In this document: in pieces, positions 56,121 through 64,000 of the stretch
How the letters are laid out: each line of letters opens with the position of its first letter
Numbering within the stretch: position 1 is the first letter of the stretch
NCBI GenBank assembly: GCA_022432975.1
Contig: CM039506.1
Coordinates: 15,047,545 to 15,111,544, forward strand
Length of the DNA: 64,000 bases
From: Begonia masoniana
Lineage: Eukaryota; Streptophyta; Magnoliopsida; Cucurbitales; Begoniaceae
Reading direction: 5' to 3'
Made by a program: the position numbers and the translations under genes
Notes under the pieces: model-generated
Databases searched by the model: none
Told to the model about the DNA's origin: nothing
What the model saw: the letters and a program-made list of their open reading frames with translations, nothing else

Positions 56121-58040
56121 AGTGGGTGAAAATGAAGTCTCGTTTGCTTTGGTTTTCTCTTTATAATGTTGAGCAATTAGCTGGGAAGATAGATTTCAAA
56201 AACTTTTCCTATGTGAAACTTGGATCATAAGATTGGAACTTGCTTATGCATATTGCATACTATGCTTTGTACCAGTTCAAGGTATTTTATTTATTCATTT
56301 TGATTGGTCATTGCAAAAATAAGTCTCCCTTCTTGAAATTATGCCAACTCTTGCATTTGTATTTTTTGCAGTTTGGCACAATACGTTAAAACATTTGTAT
56401 CTCGGGATACTTTTGAGTGATATTTTTTGTGCCTGCAACATTTATCTTATCTTCAAACCCAAATGCAGCTAATTTAGGACTTGTAAATTAGTAGTTTGTT
56501 GATTATGCAAAAATAATTAGGACGACTTACAACAGTTTTCTATTTTTAGTTTTATTGCATTTTTTTTTTTCATTATGTGTTAGTCTATGTATCTTAGCTG
56601 CGTACTTTTATTGCAAGGTACCTGGTCTATACAAAGTTCATCGAGGAGGTGGATTCAACTGATTTGAATCTCATGTGATGCCACTAAAGAAATCACCCGT
56701 GTGATCATTTCAACAGGTCATACCAATGGATTTTTTCCCTTCAAATTGTTAAGAATCGAGTCATCAGAAATCCATAGATGGAATTGTAGCCAAATCATCT
56801 GCATGTAAATTTTCTTGGATTGTTCAAATCTTTTTTGCAGTTGGAATTAGTCCTTCACTCCTTGTGCATTGATGCAATCTGATTTGTTTTGATGATGAAC
56901 TGTAAGTGCAGTGCTAAGGAATCTATCTCATTCAAATTGTGCTAAGGAATATATCTCATTCAAATTATGGGGATTGAATTATCGTTCGTATGGTTCAGTA
57001 GCCACCTCGATTGAGGAATGAGATTAGAGATAATTCAGGCATTGGATTAGTCCAAAAATATAAATACAACCCAAGTTTTGCTTCAATTCTATAAAAATTA
57101 GCTTCTTATGATAGTATCTACAGTAGCCGAAAGTGGATCAGATGTTTTTACTGAGTTGTATTATTCATGTTGTATCGCATTTATAAGAGAGATGTGATAA
57201 CAAAAGCTAAACAAGCTCATTTCATTCTCATCCCATCCCCGAACTGCTTAGATGCATCCATTGCGATTGAACACAAAATTACTAAACATATTCACAATCC
57301 TGCACTGAATTTGAACGATTGCTGATAGAACGCTAGCAATTAACACCAAACTCCATTATATAATCATCAACTTCCATGTGAACTATACATACCTGCACTG
57401 AATTTGAAGTTGCGGAGGGGATTTGTTCGAGTTGCAACTACGAAACGAAGCTAGGAGTGGAATTGCGACTCCAGTAGATCAATCAATCCAGAAGAGAAAG
57501 CTTCTCATCCTCAAGGAGGGTCTTGATCTTATCTTCAACCTATTTGCGGTTCTGTCCTCCCCACTGCAAAAGTCCTCAACATCATTATAACTTTAGTTCA
57601 TTATAACCACAAATCCCACAAAAAACTACGCAAACACGAGTTGATTCGTGTTGAAACCAGGGACGATGATCAATCAAGTCTTTGAGAATCCTTCTGCTGG
57701 GACGATTTATAATTTCATTACCTGAACAATATTTACGCGGTATTTTAAATATTGAAGCGATAGATGTTTTTCGAGTAAATTGATTATTATCAATCATTTT
57801 ATAATTTCAAAATAACTAAATCAAATGAACAAAAATACCCTGTGAACCATGTCAAAGCTTCATCAATAAATTATAAACTTGACTTAGATTCAATACATCG
57901 AATCAATCTCTTCTTCTTGTTTTGTGCTTTGGAATGATTACTAGAATGCATAATCGGTCTCATTGAACGCACTAAGAAACTGTTCTAAATAATTGAACAA
58001 GGGACAATGGTTAAATAGAACCCTAAAGAGTGGACCGATA
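56121..58040. other. Noncoding interval between the C3Hc3H gene and the LRR region
   Basis: No gene is supported. A minus-strand stretch at about 57480-57565 after the acceptor-like GGACTTTTGCAG reads WGGQNRK*VEDKIKTLLEDE and could be a decayed terminal exon, but I do not recognise it. Confidence 0.5.
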
Positions 58041-61039
58041 CAAATCTCTATCTCTCGGCTGGGCATGAGACAATCTGAAGCCACGTTAATTGACCATCTA
58101 CAAGTTTATTAATCAAAATGTTGGTCATGTTGAATCTGAAAAAGCCGTGAATTTGAAACATACATGTTTTTGAGTTCACTGAACTTTCGAAAAACCTCAT
58201 TGATCCCATCAACTGATTTTTGTTTCGGCAATGTTTGACATTCAAAAGACGAAGTTTTTTCATATTCAGGTAGCGGTCCACTAACACATACTCAGCCTGT
58301 GGAAACTTAACATACTGGTTCAACCCCTTGAAACTTGGCAGATTCACAAGATGGAGGGTGTTAAGGAGAGAGGAAACATATCTTTCTACCCAGTTTTTCT
58401 TCAACTATTTCTACAATCGAGGAACAATTCACGATGAATAGACTTCTGAGATTCTCCAAATGGTTAGCAACTGAAGCATAAAAAACATATAGTAAAGTCG
58501 GACAGGTGTGCATCGAAAAGGAACGAAGGCTCAGAAGGCCAAAGCTTTCACAAGTATTCTCGTTCCACCATAGCTGCTTCAACTTAGGCAATTATAAAGT
58601 TCCAACTGTTGTAAATTAGACAAGAAGGGTGAATGATCTTCTAGCTGCAAAGACATGTTCCAGTGATGCACACGATTGGACGTGAAGCATCGCAAGGTTC
58701 TATAGACCAGCAAGCAGATTAGACAGAAAAATTTTCAACAATCTATCACAGCATTCGACCTTGAAGAGATTAAGTTCACCCACAGTCATGGCGGGATGGT
58801 CACGGTGTCATATCTCTTCAATCAATTCCACTCCCCCCAACTTCAAATGGCTCAATCTACCAAATTAAACCTAGAAAATATGGATTCAAATGGTTCAAGA
58901 CAGTAATAGACCTGAAATTGCACCAAACTCCTTGATATATGAAACACAAATTCACTCGAAAAAAATGAAAATTCCAGTTAGACTATGGATTCTCTTAAAG
59001 AATATCAACACAAAATGGATCCTATTATATAATGATACCCAAATAACTAATGATACCCAAATAACTATGTCTTGCCATTGTAAAACACGAGAAACAATAA
59101 CTTCTAACAAAGAGCTTGTTAATCAAAAGCACAAGAAACGGACCCAAAATTGCACCGAACTTCTAATATATTAATTACATTATGTAAACAATCATTCGAA
59201 TTAGAGTTATGAATAAAATGTGTAAAAAAAAAAAGAAAAGAAGAATTCCATTTACGATTCAAGAAACGGACTTGTTGACCAAACAATGCCTCTGACACGA
59301 AATTTTGGTGGCTTGGTTCAGGTGTTTCTCTAGTCATCGAGGAAAACGTTTTCAGCTGTGAACAACACTCTATCAAAAAATCACCAAGGCATGGGAATTT
59401 CAGAGCATATTGTCCATTATAAAAGCTAGTGAGATGTGATAGATTACCAAGCTTGAGAGTATGTACTTAGAAAACTCGATAACTTTGTCAAACTTTTGCT
59501 CCAAGCTCGGCTCTCCTACAATTAATTCCATAATTTCACATTCATTTACAAATAACTCATGGAGTTGCACCAGACAACTGACAGCTGATGATGTCAATAG
59601 ACTTTTCAAACCATTGCAATAATAGAAATTTAGTGAAGTCAAACTTTGAAACCCTTTACATCGATATAAGCTCTCACTCCACTCAATCGATTCATGAATC
59701 AAGCAAATCTGCAATATCCTTAATTTAGGAAGAGTTGCTATAACTCTAGGATGAGTCTTGCAATTATTATCTTTTATTATTAACTCCTCCAAAGCCTCTA
59801 ACCCCTTAATTATATGACGTTGGTCAGCAGTCGATGACAGACAACTGATACCCACAAGTTGAAGCTTCTTCAGTTTCAGAAAGAAAGTTAACAGTTGTTG
59901 ATCCACGATAGACTCGAGGTTATGCAGTCTACAAAGTGTCATGATCTCCATGACTGAAAATATCACCTACAAATTTATACTGTCAGAATTTACAATTTTT
60001 AGAACTCGTTAGTCATAAAGACATTTGAATTCGTCTTCGACCTGTATTTTTTAATGAAAGTCACGTATTAAGTACAAAATTATTTTTTATTCATACATTT
60101 ACTCTGCATAGGTGTTTATCATTATTAATCCACCAAATTTGTCTCAAGTTAGGCAGCTCATTTAGGTTCAAAATTTTTAGCTGATTTAATATTGTCATAG
60201 TTTTGCTTTCATTGACAGGACAAGAGTCCAACTGAGATAACTTTTTTAGCAAGTTGCAGTGTTTGACTGTAACTTGTTCTAAACAATGCAAGTTAGGGAC
60301 AATATGACACGAGAAAACCTCCACTAGTTGATCACATTCTGAAGCTTGTAATTGTTGTAACTAGCTGAAGCACTTAGTAGATATGTTACTGTGCCAGATC
60401 TTTTTCACGCTCTTTAAACCCTCCACGTAAATGCTCTTCAAGAAGGAAAAATTGACCTACAAAAAAGTATATTTGTTCTTCAACTAGCATTTGTTAGTCA
60501 ATTGACATGGATCAACAGTCAGTTCAAGCATATATTGGCTTTCACTAATTATACTTTTATTTAATCAACAAGATAGAACTTTAACTGTTTGTATTGAATT
60601 ACTACCAATTTAAAAAACATATTTTTTGGCTTTTCATTTTCGACATTATACCTAGCATGTAAGAAATATTTGTTTTATTTAAGAAATAATTTTCATGGAA
60701 ATAATAAGTGCATTATCCATATTAGGAAAAATAAATTTTGCACACACCATTGCTTGAGATATATTTTGTGAGGTAGTGCTTAAAATTGCTGTCAACTCGG
60801 GTAAATTCACCAATTTTAGGGTAAATAGTCGAGGAAAAAGAACCATCTCATCGCCAACAGTCAAAGGAATATCATCTTATTGAAATAATGTTTCCAACTT
60901 GTAACAATTCTCTATGCAAATTTCTTCTAAATTTCGTAAAGCTGAATAGCTGATGTTGCTTGGGGTAGAAAAACAACCCAGAGCTCTGGACATTGTGTCA
61001 ACTTTAGGATTTTTAGCTGAAAAAATGACTCAACTGGAC

Positions 61040-61655
61040 TATGAATATGTTGTTAGAATTATGAAGATTTATAATTCTATTTGGATCTAAATTGTTAAAC
61101 TATAAATTATATATTATTATGTTATCATCAAGTTTAAGTCCATATTAAAGTGATTTAATATAGTTTCAATGGATTTTAGAGTATATTAAATATAATATGG
61201 TTATATTATAATGTGTAGAGGAGACACCAGAGGTAATTTACCAATTTGTGATAGGCAAACTGGTAAATTACCCAATTAGTTTTAATATAGGGTTATGGTC
61301 CCCAATTCACAATTGAACCCTTTGCCTCTTAGAAACTCTATCATTCTAGAGAGACATTAGAGAGATCGATTGTCGAATCGGAAGATCTACGTACCCAATC
61401 TACGGTATTTTGCATTCAAACAATGGATCCGGGTATGTCCTTCTTGCTTTTACAATTTACTTGTAGAATTTCTAACGTATTGATTCAGGAACTGGGCTCT
61501 CGCTCTTTTCAAATTTGAAATTTATCTTAGATTCAGTTAATTCGGTTGTTTTTAATTGAATCCAACATGTGTCATATCTTTTTCAGCCTCTCTAGCTTAT
61601 AGATATCTAGCGTCTCTAATACAAGTAACATCACCTGCAATTATTATTTTTGGTT
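61040..61655. other. Unidentified sequence between LRR segments
   Basis: No gene or LRR is seen. AT-rich sequence with ATGGATCCGGGTATGTCC near 61423 looks like a repeat-derived first exon and donor, but the family is not recognised. Confidence 0.4.
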
Positions 61656-61661
61656 AGTGGA

Positions 61662-61991
61662 TGATGTGTCCCACATCAGATTTGAAGTGCCTCCTGGACT
61701 GGTATATAAGGCCGGATCAAACCCACACTCTCGAGCTAGCTTTTGGATGTAGTTAGGATTATGTTCCTTATCATATGGTATCTGAGCCGGTTGTTACTTC
61801 ATGATGCGTGTGAATCATGTCCCACTTGGGGTTTGACAGAACGCCGACCGAGGTAGTCGGATCTTAAAGTGGGTGGGGATGATGTGTCTCACATCAGATT
61901 TGGAGTGCCTCCTGTACTGGTATATAATACTGGATCAAACTTACACTCTCGGGCTAGCTTTTGAGTGTAGTTAGGGTTCTGTTCCTTATCA
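61662..61991 (+). mobile_element. TRIM (miniature LTR retrotransposon), complete
   Basis: Two 112 bp terminal repeats (61662-61773, 61880-61991) begin TGATGTGTCYCACATCAG and end CCTTATCA. The primer site TGGTATCTGAGCC (one mismatch to the tRNA-iMet type) is at 61776, and a purine tract AAAGTGGGTGGGGA ends at 61879. The TSD GTGGA is perfect (61657-61661, 61992-61996). A TATATAA box lies in each repeat. There is no coding capacity. Confidence 0.9.
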
Positions 61992-62699
61992 GTGGATGAA
62001 CAGATGAAATCGTCATATCAAAAGTTTCTTCTTCGACAACAATTGAAAATAAAAAAAGCAAAACAAAGAAACATTACGAAATACACAATCATTGATTTGA
62101 ACTTCAAGGTAAATTCATAATCTTGATGAAAGTGAGCATTTTTAGTTTTATGTTTTAAGTTTTCATTGATGCACCATACCTATTAGCCGAAAAGAGTTGA
62201 TTCCGAAGTGAATTTTGAGCCAAAAGATGTTAAATTTTCTAGTTCTGAAAGTTTTAAGTGACGTAGTTGAGGAAAGATTATAACGTTATCCCGTTCTTCA
62301 TTGGTGAGATATATTGCTCGCAAATTTCTACAATATCTCACTATAAGTTCTTTGAGCTTCAAAAAACTTTTAGCAGTACTTTGCTTGAAGACATATTTCA
62401 ATTCATTGCATGTTTCCACTTTCATGGTAGTTAGATTAGTGAGAGCAACTAATTCGGCCTAGAATGGCCACAAACGAACTAAACTTGGAAGCTCAAGTAG
62501 CATTAAGTGTTCCAACTCGCTGACAAACATGCTTGGAAATTTGTCTATGCTTGGAAATCTCTTTAAACAATTGAAGATTAATGAGATGTAGTTGTTGCAG
62601 AGAAGGTGTTTTGGGTTCATATTTCGATTCATTCATGTTCAAGACGTAATTCACATCTTTATAGTGATTCAAGATAAGCTCCTTCAACTAGACATGACT

Positions 62700-62875
62700 A
62701 ACGAGAGATCCGAGCCGAGCTAGAAGTAATCTGGCTCACCGAGCCTAACGAGTTAAAAGAGCCGAGCCTAATGAGCCAGCTCGCGAGCTGCGAGTTAAAT
62801 GAGGCCTAACGAGCCGAGCCGGCTCAACGAGCCTAACGAGCCTTAACGAGCCGAGCGTGTATAAATATTTTCAAC
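62700..62875. repeat. GAGCCGAGC / CTAACGAGCC code-word repeat cluster
   Basis: Short words GAGCC, GCTCG, CTAACGAG and GAGCCGAGC recur many times in 175 bases, partly as inverted pairs (CCAGCTCGCGAGCTG). The family is unknown. Confidence 0.7.
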
Positions 62876-63192
62876 TTATGTTAATATAAGTTTTTTAAAA
62901 AATTTCATTTAAAATTATAATAAGTATTAATAATTATAGTTCAATGATATTTATTCATTTAATTTAAAAATTAGTTATGTTAAGCCAATGTATATAAAAT
63001 TGAATGTATTAATAAAAAAATTATTTGATACTATTTAATAAAAAATATCATATAAATATCATTAAAAATATTTTGACATATACTTCAATTACAAAAGAAA
63101 TTATAAAATTACAAAAGAAATTTAATAAAAATTACAAATTTACAAATTTAAAAAAAAAAATTACTTTAAATTACAAAAGAACTCAACCATCC
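62876..63192. other. AT-rich spacer
   Basis: Strongly AT-rich with repeated ATTACAAAAGAAATT-like words. No gene is seen. Confidence 0.7.
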
Positions 63193-63275
63193 TGTAACAA
63201 CCCATATCCCAGCAAGATATTGTCCGCTCTGGGGATTGGGCCGCAGCCCAATATCCTCCCCTCACGGCTTTGTTT

Positions 63276-63357
63276 GGCGAGAACTTCACAGGAGGTCACC
63301 CAACCTGAAATTGCTCTCGCCGAAGCACTTTTAACTTCGGAGTTCTTATGGGATCCG
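63276..63357 (-). ncRNA. 5S-rRNA-like domain in the Cassandra LTR, copy 1
   Basis: The minus strand reads GGATCCCATAAGAACTCCGA, AGTTAAAAGTGCTTCGGCGAG and GGTTGGGTGACCTCCTGTGA, matching the central and 3' part of plant 5S rRNA including the internal control region. It is known as the hallmark of Cassandra elements. It is not a genuine 5S gene: substitutions occur in conserved stems and there is no 5S spacer. Confidence 0.85.
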
Positions 63358-63643
63358 TTGCCAATTGTGCTCCAAAACGCGTCTTGCTATCTTGGGAGAG
63401 TCTCTTTACATATGTTTCATTTCAATGTACTTCCCCAAGCGATGTGGGATTGTGACAACCCCCTCTTTACGACCTGTCACCTTCCGGTTCGCCCACGCGG
63501 ACGTACCGCCATCCGGGTTCCGGTTCGTGCAGCCATCGTACCCATACGTGCATATTCGGGTCATCACAATCCCCCCCCCCCTCGGGGGCCCAACGTCCTC
63601 GTTGGCCACATTTTCGTTGGGTACAGCTCTGATAGGCTTTGTT

Positions 63644-63724
63644 TGGCGAGAACTTCACAGGAGGTCACCCAACCTGAAATTGCTCTCGCCGAAGCACTTT
63701 TAACTTCGGAGTCTTATGGGATCC
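63644..63724 (-). ncRNA. 5S-rRNA-like domain in the Cassandra LTR, copy 2
   Basis: Same as copy 1 apart from a one-base deletion (GAGTCTTATG on the plus strand against GAGTTCTTATG). It belongs to the truncated second LTR. Confidence 0.82.
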
Positions 63725-64000
63725 GTTGCCAATTGTGCTCCAAAACGCGTCTTGCTATCTTGGGAGAGTCTCTTTACATATGTTTCATTTCAATGTACTT
63801 CCCCAAGCGATGTGGGATTGTGACAACCCCCTCTTTACGACCTGTCACCTTCCGGTTCGCCCACGCGGACGTACCGCCATCCGGGTTCCGGTTCGTGCAG
63901 CCATCGTACCCATACGTGCATATTCGGGTCATCACAATCCCCCCCCCCCCTCGGGGCCCAACGTCCTCGTTGGCCACATTTTCGGTTGGGTACAGGCTCT

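Larger units (their letters stand above)
58048..62687 (-). pseudogene. Leucine-rich-repeat part of an NLR (CNL-type) resistance gene, broken
   Basis: Minus-strand segments show the irregular LRRs of RPS2/At4g27190-like proteins: 62493-62687 (PSLQQLHLINLQLFKEI), 62183-62425 (FLKLKELIVRYCRNLRAIYL, FPQLRHLKLSELENLTSF), 60679-61020 (LFPRLFTLKLVNLPELTAIL), 60091-60324 (LNQLKILNLNELPNLRQIWW), 59218-59966 (LEALEELIIKDNNC, FQSLTSLNFYYCNGLKSLL) and 58048-58591 (LENLRSLFIVNCSSIVEIVE, LNTLHLVNLPSFKGL). Some gaps have splice-like borders (acceptor TTTGTAG near 59985). Frame changes near 59460 and 58370 and stops near 60885 show decay. No NB-ARC or coiled-coil region is in the window; the 5' part would lie beyond 62.7 kb, where repeats begin. 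In intact relatives the LRRs mediate effector recognition and autoinhibition. Confidence 0.75.
63193..64000 (-). mobile_element. Cassandra-like TRIM, tandem LTR-internal array, right end outside
   Basis: The 3' LTR is 63193-63457 (minus strand TGTCACAATCCCACATCG to GGGTTGTTACA). It is preceded in transcript sense by the purine tract GTAAAGAGGGGG (63458-63470). The internal part runs to about 63636 with a degenerate primer site (reverse of AGCTCTGATA). A second LTR starts at 63637 but lacks about 75 terminal bases, and a second internal copy (from about 63823) runs off the window. The repeat period is about 368 bases. Open stretches here are not genes. Confidence 0.85.

Noticed and set aside
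57480..57565. Terminal exon reading VEDKIKTLLEDE on the minus strand
   Set aside because: It is short, contains stops, and no partner exon or family is recognised; noted only within the interval entry.
63276..63724. Genuine 5S rRNA genes
   Set aside because: They lie inside LTRs with primer site and purine tract, are incomplete at the 5' side and carry changes in conserved positions. Cassandra explains them.
63365..63977. Open frames across the Cassandra array
   Set aside because: They read through LTR and internal noncoding sequence and repeat with the array period.

Overview
This window is nuclear DNA of a flowering plant, most likely a eudicot. It contains plant LTR-retrotransposon lineages of both superfamilies, a MuDR-type DNA transposon, TRIM and Cassandra elements, a plastid-derived rRNA fragment and two host-gene loci with plant-type introns. 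The species cannot be named from the sequence alone. About three quarters of the window is transposable elements.

Positions 1-39878 are one nested stack of LTR retrotransposons, whose order follows from target-site duplications (TSDs). A Tork/Tnt1-type copia element (minus strand, runs off the left edge) has its 5' LTR split at 4911/39560 by an Athila-type Ty3 element (plus, 4912-39559, TSD GAACT). The Athila gag is split at 7259/35371 by a SIRE-type copia element (minus, 7260-35370, TSD ACTTC). SIRE carries three further insertions: a Tekay/Del-like chromovirus (plus, 9442-15713) inside its env-position ORF, a 2.3 kb solo LTR (minus, 18179-20481, TSD TTCAC) inside RNase H, and a 8.8 kb long-LTR element without coding capacity (plus, 22889-31722, TSD ACAGC) inside the protease/pre-integrase region.

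Positions 41018-48740 are a complete MuDR-like element with about 530 bp terminal inverted repeats. It has a nearly intact mudrA-type transposase gene (plus) and a convergent remnant of a GRF-type zinc-finger gene (minus) starting near the opposite inverted repeat. Between them lies a retrotransposon-derived module: an intact 417-codon ORF homologous to the SIRE env-position ORF, a polypurine tract and an LTR-like stretch rich in GTCGAC motifs. In both the SIRE element and this module, an element-specific palindromic motif is iterated in the LTR upstream of a TATA box and again upstream of the internal ORF. This is the most interesting pattern in the window.

Positions 48790-52200 are a truncated Ale/Retrofit-type copia element with an Athila-type solo LTR inside it. 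It ends abruptly in a fragment of plastid 23S rRNA (about 52200-52430). The intact host gene is a two-exon C3Hc3H zinc-finger gene (INO80 complex subunit D-like, 54261-55947), followed by a decayed copy of its second exon. Positions 58048-62687 (minus) hold broken leucine-rich-repeat segments of an NLR resistance gene, into which a 330 bp TRIM has inserted. The right end (63193-64000) is a tandem array of a Cassandra-like element with a 5S-rRNA-like LTR.
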